From contig QJNS01000011.1 of the NCBI GenBank assembly GCA_004154925.1, positions 62,001-126,000 of the forward strand: a stretch of DNA of 64,000 bases, written 5' to 3'. The notes under the pieces were generated by a model that did not search any database, was not told the origin of the DNA, and saw only the letters and a program-made list of their open reading frames with translations. Of the stretch, positions 11,469-22,632 are shown one piece after another (within the stretch, counting starts at the first letter, position 1; the number at the start of each line of letters is the position of its first letter). This DNA is from Monosporascus cannonballus (Eukaryota > Ascomycota > Sordariomycetes > Xylariales). Both the position numbers and the translations under genes were made by a program.

Positions 11469-12003
11469 ATCAACCTTGCGGTCAACCACTAGTTGCGAAA
11501 CTGTGGGCATCGATATACAAGAATGAGGGCATATAGCAAGCGAAGAAAGCCTATGTTCGCATGATATATATTTATGACATGAGCTCAAGCTTGCTGGCAC
11601 CCTTGATACGTACTAACACCGACATTCCCTGTAGAAGAACGACGGCCATCGGTACTAACGACGACCATGACTCTTTTATTATGCGGTAGGTCTTCTTAAG
11701 ACGACCACTATAACTATATGAGTCGACTAATCCGGTCGTCTGGTGTAGATGTTATGTTCCATGGGCGTTACTCTTGCGTAATGACCAACTCATCAATGTC
11801 ATATGGAATACACATTTAGAGTACAATATCACCGAGAAGACAACCACCTAAGGCAGTCCCAGTAGATCGTTGAATTCACTCTGAACGCCTTGTCAAGCGC
11901 AGTATACCCATATCTACTGACCATGACCCCAGCCGTAGCAGATCAACTGGCATTTCAGCCAATAGCAGTATGCCAGTCCAACCACCACCACAGCGCCACC
12001 AAC
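11469..12003. other. Intergenic region, downstream of eIF2-beta
   Basis: No coding potential is seen. It must contain the 3' UTR and polyadenylation region of the minus-strand eIF2-beta gene. Confidence 0.4.
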
Positions 12004-14266
12004 CTAACCTTGCATCTTCCTTCTCTTTCCGACCTGGGCCGAGAATCCGACCTTGATAGCGGTGACGGAACGACGAGAACCACACGAGTTGCATGTGACG
12101 AAGCTTAGACGGTTCTGGTAGAACATGTGGTTAGTAACCCTGGTGAAACAACAATGTGTGGATCCTCCTAGGCTCAGACACCTAGTACATGGTTTAATGT
12201 ATATATCAAGAACACACCAACAAGAGCGTGATTCTTCAGATAGACACATAGATCACATAGCACGAGAGACCTGAGTGAGATCATCCAAAAGAAAGCATGG
12301 CAAAACCTTACCTCTCCCTTGCTAAGCACGGTATCTGGCGAGCGGCAGGTCTTGCATGTGACATATTCAACTATAATCGGTCAGTATATCACGTCAGATG
12401 AAAGAGCGTGTGGATTCAGAAGCGGACGGGACGCATACTGATATATTTTCGCAGAACTGCCTCAAGCTGTTTCTGTTGGAAACGACCTTTGATGACAAGT
12501 CGTCTGCTGCCGTCGACGGAACCGTTGGTACCCAATTCAGCAAACTACAACATCCCCATTAGCAAACCAACGTCCCGGCCATAGTTTATTGTGGAGGAGA
12601 GTCGTCCGAGCATCATAGAGATGGGGACCTTCCCATAAACCCCACACGGAACTCCGGCTCTGGATGTAGGGGTAGAAGGGAAGCAGATGGTTAAGGGTAA
12701 CTTACCAGGTATGCCGTGACGTGTTCTTCTGATCGCTTCATGCGCTTGCAGATCTCTTGTATGTTCGCGAATATGGTTTTCTATAGCGCATCGGAGTTAG
12801 CAACTACGAAACTGACGAGGTTTGGGGAGCTCATCGAAGGCATGCTCCATCGTGTCCATGCCCCGAAATAGACCACAAAAGAGGGACAGGAGGAATCCAA
12901 ATGCTTACCTTGTTTCCTTCACGCATACACTGGGGAGGCGGGATCTTGTAGCTTCGTGATCCGCTCGAGGCGTGGTCAGGGTTCTTCTGGGATAGCAGAC
13001 TGAAGAAGCGCCCAAGCAGCAACTCATAGCTGATAGGGCGCTCCTCATCGTGACCGTAGATACCGGTTCCCTTCTCCATATCTCCCGTCTGCTCCTCACC
13101 CTTCTCTCCCTTGGCTCCGTCGGCCTCGCCCTCCTTGTTTATGTCGAGCTCCGCCAACTTAGCGGCAAATTCGTCATCTTTCGAAACCTTCTTCTTCTTT
13201 TTCTTCTTCATGCCCAAGTCCAGACCTCCGTCGTCAGCGGTGCCCTCGGCAGCACCCTCAACGGGCTCAGCTCCCTCGGTGTCCTCAGTCTTCTTCTTCT
13301 TCTTTTTCTTCTTCATGGTGAGATCGAGACCGCCATCTTCGGCGGGCTGCTCTTCAAGGGGTACTTCTTCTTTCGGATCAGTAGAGGCTCCAAGGGCGGC
13401 CGACAACGGCGGCGTACGGGGTGTATGCGACTGAGCCGTCTCCTTGGTCTCTTCGGAAGACATGGTCGTAACCTTGCCGTCTGCGTCGACTACTATGGCT
13501 TCTGAGTGGAAGACGACTGATTTTCGCTGTTTGCGATCGGGAAGGGAGGGGCGTTCCTATTAAGGTCAAAGTTAGTCTCAGGAAAGATAAATACACGAAA
13601 ATTCCCAAGATGAAATTGAACGGAAGTGTCCAGGCGGGGCGGGCATTGAGAGAAGTGAGTCTCCGATAGGCCGTGTCAAATGCATCAAGCCGGATCTTTT
13701 TTCCGTGATGACTCTTCTCTTGTGTCTGGAGGTTGGTTGGCTGACAGGAGAGGCGAAAAGAGGGGCGTGCACGGATCACCGAGGGGTGGGAGATATGCAA
13801 GCCTTGACAGTGACGACAGCTTGAAATAGGTACCCAGGTACCTGTAGGTGGCGGGGCTCGAGGGGCAATCGAGTATTGATAATTGATATGCAATTAAGCA
13901 TGTAGGGGTTCCCGTCGTTAAAAAAGATGGGTTCGAGGTTGGACGTTAGAGGGGCGCGACCGGAGCAGCAAACGAAATGCTAACCCAGCTAGAAGGTTTT
14001 TATTGCAGAGTCCCGAGGTCCAGGGATGTCAAGGGCGATTTTTGTAGGCCCATAATGGTACCTAGGCGCGCTGGGCATCCGAAGTTGTGACTAGGAAATG
14101 GGCCTGCACCCTGCACCACCAGAATCTGGACAATCCGAACGGCGGTGCTTTTTACTTGATATTGCCGGGCTCATCGTGCAGGGTGGAGTTGGAGGAAAGG
14201 CACGCGATATATGATAGGTACTAGCCACAAGACTGAAATATAACTCACCTCTGTCACGTCCGCCAT
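12004..14266 (-). CDS. SUI3: Translation initiation factor eIF2, beta subunit
   Basis: eIF2-beta is a subunit of the GTP-dependent complex that brings Met-tRNAi to the 40S ribosome; its lysine blocks bind eIF5 and eIF2B-epsilon and its zinc finger helps start-codon recognition. Six coding exons in transcript order: 14266-14249, 13556-12909, 12780-12706, 12544-12439, 12370-12312 and 12114-12004, giving 338 residues, a normal length. The first exon encodes only MADVTE, then GTGAGT and a 692-nt intron. Exon 2 resumes with the conserved RKSVVF and [11 protein letters not shown]. Two poly-Lys blocks follow (8 and 7 Lys), then [40 protein letters not shown] and the C4 finger C288-x2-C291...C310-x2-C313, ending in [13 protein letters not shown]. 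An ATG at 13463 is in frame, but the conserved sequence before it argues against using it as the start. Confidence 0.95.
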
Positions 14267-15521
14267 TCTCTGCAACTTGGGCGTCTTCTTTTCCGATAAC
14301 TCCCGGTTGTGTCGCTCCAGAAGTCTAGATCAGGACTTGTAGCGATTGATCGCTAGATTTGTAGGTGGGACGAAATCGACAATGGTGGGGGCGAGGAAGT
14401 AAGGCGCAAACTATGTCGCGCTCGAAGCGGTTGTTGCGATGCTGGTTTTCGAGAAACGAACGCGCAGGTCCGCAAATGCTGCTGCGACACTATAATTGTG
14501 GATTGCGAAGTGTTGCGCGCGTGAAGAGACCTTTAGTCACAGGTTTGGTTTGGTTTGGTGTTTGAACGTGGTGAAATTAAGAAGGAATCGTCCGAATGAC
14601 GTTGGCCGAGTGAGGAAAAACTCGATGGATTGATTAGAGGCCTGGAGGGGAGGTACGAGGTGCCTTAATATGAGCTCCGTCATATCAGCTACTTAGTAAC
14701 TCTATGTACCTACATACGCATATAGCCGTGGAAGTTTGGTTCTTTGACTTTCTAACTTGTTTTCCCTAAATCCTGAATGGATGGTCTGACGATAAAACGC
14801 AGGCTGCGCTGGCTGTGTGCTCTGTGTCGCCAGTGATAGTCCCGAGATCCTTAGCCACTGAATGTAACCCCCCACTGATTGGTACAAATATCGTGGGGAA
14901 GTTTAACATCTTAGTCAGGTATGTTCGTTAACTTTAAATTAACATTTTATGAGTTAAATTATCATACCCTAGAGGTATTCGCATATGATAGATACTCAAA
15001 CATCTCGTGTATATTTTAAGACTTTAAAATAGCAACAGCGTTACCTCTAACTCTCGGAGGTACCTGGCAAGGATGTTAATGTTCGGCCTGATACTCTTCA
15101 CAGACAGGACTGGGCGCCGGTAGCCGGCAGACTTACGTCCCCGGCCGGAAGTGGGGTAACCCCCACCCATACTTCACGCCAATTGCCATGCGCACTAAGG
15201 AAAGCTGGGGGCCACATACCCGCAAGCAGGAACTCCATCTGAGCCCCGTCGGTGAATATTCCCAGCTCAACGACGGACACAGGCACCACGTCCGGTTTTC
15301 CAAACGCCGCACCCGCATCCGAGACGCCGTTCGGCCGCGAGCTCCGCCCCCAGTTCTCTGCGTGACCTAGGACTCCATGCGTCAGATCTGCCGATCGTAG
15401 CGCGTTCGGTTCGCTACGCTCTCCTCTCCCTTCCCATACTTCATCCAGTGCCCCCATCCACTCTACCACTATCGACTACCTTATCTCGACCTACCACCGC
15501 CACCGCCGCCCCGCTGAGGTC
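14267..15521. other. Divergent promoter region between eIF2-beta and the Mim2-like gene
   Basis: No gene is seen. It contains an AT-rich patch at about 14930-15030. An open frame on the minus strand at 15098-15469 is judged spurious. The two flanking housekeeping genes are transcribed away from this spacer. Confidence 0.5.
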
Positions 15522-15904
15522 ATGTCTCTCTCCGATTCCTTTGCGATACCCGACATCTCGGTCTCGGACCACGATGAAATTGATTCTCTACCGTCGTCGT
15601 CCACAAGCGAGAGTGTCAGCTCCGACGAAGACTATGACGAGGCGCAAAGGGAATGGGAGACGAGCATACAGCAGCTGGAGCTGCTCTTGACGATGGTCCT
15701 AGTGCCTTTCGCCGGCAAATACTTCGGGCGCAAGTTTGCATATTGGAGTATGATCCCCATGGGCTTTGTGTCGCCCACACGAATCTAACATTCATCGTAG
15801 GTTGGGCGAGGTACATGGAGTGGCTGCACAATGTCGAGATAAGATGGACGAGCAAGCGGGCTTTCAAGGCTGCGGGAGCGGTTGAAGCAGCGGCGACGCT
15901 ATGA
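15522..15904 (+). CDS. Mim2-like small mitochondrial outer-membrane protein
   Basis: Exons 15522-15747 and 15801-15904 (intron GTATGA, branch TCTAAC, acceptor GTAG) give 109 residues. The N-terminal half is acidic and Ser-rich (SDSFAIPDISVSD, then SSDEDYDEAQREWE). Then comes LELLLTMVLVPFAGKYFGRK, one membrane-length hydrophobic segment followed by basic residues, and after the splice AYWSWARYMEW, finishing AFKAAGAVEAAATL. This acidic head, single helix and Trp-rich tail match what I recall of fungal Mim2, the partner of Mim1 in inserting helical proteins into the mitochondrial outer membrane. The assignment comes from memory of family character, not an alignment, so the function is tentative. 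The gene model is firm because splicing restores the WSWARYMEW block. Confidence 0.72.
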
Positions 15905-16799
15905 GATGGTCGCCTTGCATTCTGGATTCGAACGGTCGTAGCATTTTTGTGATATAAGGGGAGAGGCAGTTGCTTGCCCGATTTGGCTTATAAAGGCACT
16001 GCATTTGAACATAACTGCAAAAACGGGCATCGATAGGCGTTCAATTAAATAGAGCCATATCAATCGGAATATTCTGGGACTGGGGCCCCTCAGAACTCTT
16101 CGAGAAAGTCCATTATAAGGTTCCTTGTGACCCTGACAGACTAAGGACTGGGGGCATAAGTGATCTTGCCGATGCTGTCTATGATAGGCACTCCCTGTTG
16201 CTGGAATGAGTCTACTTTATAAGCCCGCATCTCCTAGTACTACATCCGCTCCCAGACGTGACGCGTTCGGTTCCATCTGGGTGGCTCTAACCTGCATCCG
16301 CTGTAACCAGGTCGCCTGCACGAAACTACTCGGTTCCTTACCTCATGATGCACTTTCGAACAATGCGATTTCCACACTTGGATTATGTAATCCAGGCGCT
16401 TGCGTCCCTTTGCTTTGCTAGCGATGAGGTCCGCCTGTATCTGCCCGTAAGGCTGAAGTGAACTTACTTTTGGGCCCCGGCCAGCATGGGAACCCCCGTA
16501 TAGGTTGCCTTCGAGCCGCTTCTCCCTTGATGGGTGTACGGAGGGGCTGGCGGTCCCCAAGATGGTCCAATAAGGCATTCCGCAGGACAGACTGTACTGG
16601 GGGTTCGGTGCATCACTAGGATGTCGTTTTCGTTAAGAGGTATCTTAACCTTACTGGATCACATTCGTCGGTTTTGAGATGTTGTAGCAAACAACTCCAG
16701 TATTGCCTCAGAGGTGGCAAAATATTAGGTAGTTACTGGCGAGTGGTCTTGTTACGACTCAAACTTTTACGGCCCGAAAACATTGGATCGCTGAGAAAG
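15905..16799. other. Intergenic region, nothing recognised
   Basis: Short frames on both strands at 16206-16578 overlap one another and show no motif. Decayed coding sequence cannot be excluded, given the relic that starts at 16800. Confidence 0.4.
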
Positions 16800-17190
16800 A
16801 TGGCACTCTTGATCATCGACATACAGAACTCCTCTAGTTCTACGGAATGTTAAAGGAAGGCATATTGAGGCGTCAGGCCGAGCACAACTCGTTTGCCGAG
16901 ACTTCACGGCCCGTCCTGTTCAACTGGCGCTGGTAAGAACACCGGAAACACCTCATGACGCCTTCATCAGCATGGATCTCCCAGTCAGGGGCGTCAAGCG
17001 CCTCGTCCCGTGCGGCATCGTGACGGACCACCACTACGAAACCGCGGCCCACAGTACCTTCAGCCGCGTCCGGGAGACGTGGCTCGATCGCGACGCCCCC
17101 GACACCGTGAGCAGGCGCAGCATGAATGGAGACTTAAGGGTCGCGACCCCGATTTTGGGCCTACGTGGACGACGAGGGGGGCCATAGCCG
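16800..17190 (+). pseudogene. Relic of an isochorismatase-like cysteine hydrolase
   Basis: It opens with MALLIIDIQNSS, the typical first strand of the isochorismatase/nicotinamidase fold (catalytic Asp in IDxQN). After a stop and frame changes it resumes with HDAFISMDLPVRGVKRLVPC, GIVTDHHYET and a tail reading MNGDLRVATPIL. The block GVKRLVxCGIVTDHCVxTT is the family signature, but the nucleophilic Cys is replaced (TDHH instead of TDHC). The middle of the protein is missing or unreadable and several stops occur, so it is a dead gene. Family members hydrolyse isochorismate, nicotinamide, N-carbamoyl or similar substrates; which one is not inferable here. Confidence 0.55.
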
Positions 17191-18179
17191 CGCTCCGGAG
17201 GAGAGTTACGAGTGAGGAGACTGATCATTGGGCTACTAAGTGAATAAGGGTCGAATTGAACGGAATGACGGGCGCGTGACTAGGTAAGGAGTCATACCGT
17301 TCCGCTTGCTCTATTAAATTCGGCAGAGATGACTCGGATAAAGACGTAAGTGATCAGGACTTGTGCTAAGAGCGCGAGTAGAGATAGAGCGTTCGATTAG
17401 ACGACGATAGCGTGTCAATGTTGAAGCCGCTAATACTGCCTTCAGGCACTCAGTCGAAGGCGCTACCTGTAATTACCGTCACTACCAACGTAAAGGTTCA
17501 AGGGCGTTGGGCAGCCAGTCACGGCCCGTATAAAAAGGTAACTTGTGGCTAGTACAATCTCTCGAAGTCGAAATTCTCGAATCTGGGTGCCTTGCTTGCA
17601 CATCGCCCATAGCCACGTCCGTAGCCCGGGGCATCATGAATGGGAATTGAGGTCGTGCCAGCGCTACCCGGCATTATAGCAGGGGCAAGTGGAAGGACTC
17701 ACGACCCCGGAGTGGCTAGGCTTTCATTCGACGACGCTCTCGACCGCTGTGGGCAGAGCTTGGTCATGGCTACAACTTGTCACCTACTAACGTTAGTTGG
17801 GTTCTAAGCAAATCATAACCCCTTGGATGTGTTTTGGGGGTAAGGTTTTCTTGTGTGATTTTTGACTCTATTTGCCCGTGACCTTCCATCCGGTCCTCAG
17901 AACTGCGGGGGTTTCTTTCACTGGGTATTGTTAACTTTCGGGGGGGAGGGTCAGGAAACCGCATGTCTTCAGTGAATCCGCTAGGTAGATGATGATTGAA
18001 GCTGAGGATGGCCATCTGATTTTAACCGTAATAATATAAATAAATGTGGCAGCTCTGCCTTTTCCCAGCTGGATCCCGCGAGCTCAACATCTCAAGCATA
18101 TCACCTACTACTCATATACTTACTGTATGCCTGACAGTTTTATCTACGGAGCATGCATGTATACATTATCTGCAAAGGA
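17191..18179. other. Intergenic region, nothing recognised
   Basis: No coding feature is supported. A TATA-like GTATAAAAAGG at about 17528-17538 has no recognisable gene downstream and may be a leftover promoter. Confidence 0.4.
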
Positions 18180-18435
18180 TCGGGTCCTCCTCTCGCCGGA
18201 GCTGCTCGGGGACATACTCTGCTGACCGACGTGAAAACACTCCACGTTTCCGCACAGCGCGTCAGTCGCACCTGGCAGGGAGTCGCCCAGGGTGCCGCGC
18301 GTCCAACGGGCCCTCTTCCTCGCGCCTGACTGCAGGCGCACCGTGGCCTACCCTTACAACCCGCTGCTCATGGAGCCTTTCCCGCTCTTCTTCGAGCACC
18401 TGTGCCTCGAACCCCACGAGCCGCTGCAGTGGGTA
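18180..18435 (+). pseudogene. Relic of an F-box protein gene
   Basis: Three short blocks in successive frames together read as a fungal F-box domain and its following linker: LLSPELLGDIL, then DVKTLHVSAQRVSRTWQGVA, then VQRALFLAPDCRRTVAYPYN followed by PLLMEPFPLFFEHL. LPxELLxxIL...DVKTLxxxxRVxxxWxxxI...xxxQRALFL is the usual pattern of Sordariomycete F-box proteins. At least two frameshifts and a TGA after GDILC break it. F-box proteins are substrate adaptors of SCF ubiquitin ligases and are often expanded and lost in fungi; this copy is not functional. Confidence 0.55.
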
Positions 18436-19012
18436 ATTTTCAGCGGGTGGCTCCTACCTCACCCTATACGTGATACTATCACGGTGACAAAATGCTCTAG
18501 AGATCAGAAGGCAGCAAGATAATAGGACTGTGTACGGAGACATGGGCTGTATCGAGCCTAGGGCCATATGGGATCAAGGAAGTCGCGTTATGAGGGCGCG
18601 GCTTATCCAAAGGGGGGACAATTAATATAGTGATAAGGTGCATATGCATGGGAAGGCTTTGAAGGGGGCTGGAACGGGTATACACTGTGCATGTTATAGA
18701 AGGTGGTTTTGGGTCCTAAGTCAAGAGGTAGATCTTATCCAGCTTGAATACTATCACTTGCCCCTAGACGCGCACTCATTTATATAATTGAATACCTGCT
18801 ATATGGCTAGTGTCTACTCCCTCTCTCCTGAATGTTATCTGGAGCGACCAAATTCCACCGAAGGGGCCAGCCGGCAGGCGGCTGTAGTCATTTCATTGAG
18901 CTGACTGCCGACCCCATTTGCGCCAAGTACCAATTAGGATGAACCATTCCTAATCCACCTCACCACCCTCCCAAAGCTCCCGATAAAACACCTATATTTG
19001 CCGAGGAAGATG
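18436..19012. other. Intergenic region, nothing recognised
   Basis: Only short shadow frames are present. The F-box relic fades out on the left and the next relic begins at about 19013. Confidence 0.4.
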
Positions 19013-21211
19013 GAGGAAGGTGGATATGCGGGTGTAGTGAAGGAGCTTCATCGAGACCTTGGTCGGAAATACCAAGCTCATGGATCCTGAACCGAGCGGA
19101 TATGGCGCTCACTGAATCAGCGTCAGCGTGCCAAAGCAATGAAGGCCGGTGTTGCAGATGGCGCCGTCCTGCGGCACTCTACGGATCCCTCGTTGGGCAG
19201 TGTTTGCAAGTTCGTGCCGGAATGGAACCTACGAGACATTACCGCACCGCAGTCTGATTTCTTCCTGGACCTTCTCGAAACACCGCGCTACGACATCCCT
19301 CGAGGAGCAATACATTTCCGGCGATCACGAGTTGATTACGGAGATGATGCGGACAAAAAAACCTCCGCCACATAACTTCCTTCAAAGATTACTATACTCT
19401 CTTTATCGATGGAGACAGCAAGCGATTTAGAGTTATTCCTTCCCACAGTTGTCTGGTTTAAAAGCACAATTTTTTGCGGTAGAGACGTTCGGGGCCTTTA
19501 CAGCCTCCGAAACATTCTCATCGTCTTGGACTACTCATCTGATGAAAAGAACAATCACTGACACCTGCTGTTGAAAGTGTACGGAAAGCCGGTTAGGCTG
19601 GCGAAGGATAAAGAGGAGTCTCTACAGGCTTTCCAGCCCGCCATCAGAGCCGGTTTGTGCGTACCACAGTCTACTGGCGAGTTGATTCTCTTGAGGCAAC
19701 ATCAGCTATTACAATGTCTTAACATCATAATCGAGGACGTTTTAGAAGAGGGGTCGACCACCAGAAGCAAGCAGCAGCGACCAAAGAAACCTGTCGAGGC
19801 TGCGTCAGCTGCTCTCTTCAAGCTGTCTATTAAGGCTACGCCATCCAAACTTGACCTCCCGGACCTCCAAAATAGCGCTCTTGACCAGAAAGCCTCGCTT
19901 GGTGACGCCCTGAACCTGCTGTGTACGAAGCCTGTTGTGTTTGCCCATGCTGTTAACGTCTGGTTTTTCAACAGACCTGAACTTGTCCCGGACGAGAGAG
20001 GCCGTATGCTGCCGGCCCACACCGACAAGTATATCAGTGCCGCAACATTGGATGCAGTTCACAGTGCGGTCAAAAGTGCGGCGATATGGAATTACATGTG
20101 TCGCCTGCTGGAGATCCTCAAAGGCTTGACAGATAAGTCTCATCGAGCAATCGTCCTCCAGGAAATCTCCAACTTGTGCCGTATGGAGTATACCCGCGCA
20201 CAAGCAATTTTCAAGCGTCATGTTTCGACGGGCACCGGCTCGAAATGGTTTAAACGTGTATCCAACGCGTTCAACAACGGTAATGCGCGTGTCATTATGA
20301 AAGGCAATCCGGAACTCCTGACTCGAGAGGATCCCCAACTCCATTACATGTTACGCTTATGTCAACCAGAGACCAATGCCTCGAAGGCTGTCGACTGGAT
20401 CAAGAAACTTGACGACCTCCATAAATCTCACCCTGGAGATAAAGAGTCATTACATGCACCAGAGATTGATGCGCTTTGCGACCTGGCTATCATCGTTGGA
20501 TTCATCCATTCTCTGTCTCCAACTATCGCAATGCCTTCTTTCAACCGGAAAAAGGGGCAGCTGTTCGTCTCCAGTTCAGCAGAGCTGGAAACTGAGCTGA
20601 ATCAACTGAAGTCACAAATTGATCTTGGTGATTTCGTGATTCCCATCGATAACCTTCTGGAGCCTGGGATGACCGAAGATGCTTTAAAAACACTTGACCA
20701 GTTCATCGTCGAGAAGACAGGTACGAGGATGGGGTTCCTCTATCAAGAACTGATTGGAGACCCTATTTCGCGTCTCCAGGAACAGTTGAGAGCCAAGAGC
20801 GAGCATGAGACCAAGGCTGAGTATGTACCGTTGCCCGCAGAGGCCGCACAGCGCCAAGAAATCCGCGTGCAGCAGAGAAAACAGAAGGAGAAGACTCGCC
20901 CAGCGCATTCATCTATGTACGAAATCACTTCCTCGGACAAAAACCCCGCCCTCAAAGACGTCGTGATCACTCAGCCGCCCCAGCCTTTCAAGGTAAAAGA
21001 TTCCACGGCCACAGTCTTCCCTACACTATTTTCGAGGTCTGAGTCTCGAGGCTCCGTCACGTGGGCTGGGTTCGAAGCAGCCATGGCCGACCTGGGATTC
21101 TCAGTCATGCCCAAGTTCGGCTCGGTCTACACCTTCTTGCCTCCCAAGGACATGCCTGTACAGAAATCGGTGACGTTCCACCGCCCTCACAAATTTGGTA
21201 ACAGAGCATAA
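19013..21211 (+). pseudogene. 5'-decayed copy of a large ascomycete-specific protein of unknown function
   Basis: The best piece is an open frame of 546 codons (19571-21211) without an ATG at its start. It contains SLQAFQPAIRAGLCVPQSTG, KPVVFAHAVNVWFFNRPELV, FKRHVSTGTGSKWFKRVSNA, HYMLRLCQPETNASKAVDWI, TKMGFLYQ-like RMGFLYQEL, and near the end SRSESRGSVTWAGFEAAMAD followed by LGFSVMPKFGSVYTF. I recognise this as the C-terminal part of a family of large uncharacterised proteins common in Pezizomycotina. Upstream coding sequence continues in broken form: RAKAMKAGVADGAVLRHSTD and FVPEWNLRDITAPQSDFFLD with an in-frame TGA at 19088, a frame change at about 19277 (then RATTSLEEQYISGDHELITE), and another near 19375 (TSFKDYYTLFIDGD). 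The usual C-terminal end after HRPHK is also lost. The long frame could still be translated from an internal ATG. Confidence 0.65.
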
Positions 21212-21658
21212 TGTCGGCGTGCATCGATTGGGGAAGGCATGTACATGGTATTATCTCACGAAGACTGACAAAGCTTGAGCCATCTAGAATGGTCGTTTTT
21301 GCGGGAATCTTACCGGAGTCCAAATGGCAGGCGGCTATAGTTACTAGTTAGAGCACTGTATCAGCCCCCCATCAATCCGTAGCGGTAGCCTAAATGTAGA
21401 AACTTAACCGACGTGTCCAGTTAAGAGATTTCGATGTTGGTGTGGGCCTCTACCCAGAAGCTACCAAGATAGGGGAGTCTAGGTCAAGCGCAGTGTAAGG
21501 ACAAAGAGCGTAGGCGACTCAGGCTATAAAATCCGATATGACCAATAAGCTAGTCAGTTGTTGTTGTCTGTAAAATTATGTAGACTCTCCGTTGTGGCCT
21601 TTTCCCCCTTTGCGAATGCGGGAATATCCAAGTGTTCCAAAGCACCCATCCCGATTTT

Positions 21659-21696
21659 ACCCCTTATTCGAACCCCTTATTCGAACCCCATATTCA
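21659..21696. repeat. Short tandem repeat CCCCTTATTCGAA
   Basis: Two copies of a 13-bp unit ending in CTTATTCGAA are followed by a third, degenerate CCCCATATTCAA. The reverse complement contains GGTTCGAA, which recalls a tRNA T-loop, but there is no cloverleaf around it. Confidence 0.5.
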
Positions 21697-22554
21697 AGTA
21701 GTTTCGTCGCCGAAATCCCTCTAAGGACCGCATCGAAAACAGAGCCAACGAAGTGAGGTTCATTCTCGGGATAATCCTTGAAACCATGCAACGGTCGAGT
21801 CGGCACCGGCCAGTTCCAGTCTGCCGCCACTGCTCGTAAGGCAATAAGAAGACTCCATACATCCCTTAACGAGGTCGCAGGGCGTACGTAATAGCATTGA
21901 TGAGAATCGGTGATGGCGTGTCCGGAAACGCCTACCGTAATAACGAAACCTAAAGGGGGAAGACGGTGCAACTCACGCCCTTCTCACGTCGTGGATGGAT
22001 AAGCGTAATGAATAAATAGGCAACGCCGCGGTACCGCGCATGAGTTTAGGATATGACAGCCCTGGCCTGGGACCTTTACCGGCAACACCGTAAAGTTCGT
22101 AATCAAGGTATTATTAGGTAAAGACGCAAAGAGTCCGGGGCCGGGCACAAGGTGAGGTAGGTATGTGCCTGAGGCTCAACGGCGGCTGCCGCCACAGCAA
22201 ACACACCGGCCGGCCCGTGGAAAGGCCGCAACCCCCGTTCCGGGTCCCTAGGATTCAACGACCAAGGCAAACACATCACCAGCTCCCGTACGGTCTAGCG
22301 AGGAGATGCGACTTCAGGCTCTCAGACTCTCGGGTCGGGTCAGAGCTGCCGCCTCTTCTTACCCACTAACCCCTATAAAGTTCTCATACAGCCTGGAGCG
22401 GTGGCAGGTAGGCATATCTTCGGACTGGCTACTAGATAGCGAACCTCTACTGTACACCGTTTCCAGGCCGTCCATTCATTCTTTACGAGTGTGTTAGTAT
22501 CGCCTCAACGATTTTTTCATGTCCGTTCGAATTTATCTATCTTTCTTTCTTTTC

Positions 22555-22632
22555 TTTTTCTTTTTCTTTTTCTTTTTCTTTTTCTTTTTCTTTTTCTTTT
22601 TCTTTTTCTTTTTCTTTTTCTTTTTCTTTTTC
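22555..22632. repeat. (TTTTTC)13 hexanucleotide microsatellite
   Basis: There are thirteen uninterrupted copies of TTTTTC, with related TTTC and TTTG units on both sides. It is a homopurine/homopyrimidine mirror tract and so could form triplex DNA. The Phe-rich and Leu/Phe-rich open frames across it are by-products. Confidence 0.95.

Noticed and set aside
15098..15469. 123-codon minus-strand frame in the eIF2-beta/Mim2 spacer
   Set aside because: No domain, no signal peptide, and competing frames on the plus strand; it lies in the likely promoter of the Mim2-like gene.
21659..21696. tRNA gene suggested by GGTTCGAA on the minus strand
   Set aside because: The motif is part of a 13-bp tandem repeat and no acceptor, D or anticodon stems can be drawn around it.
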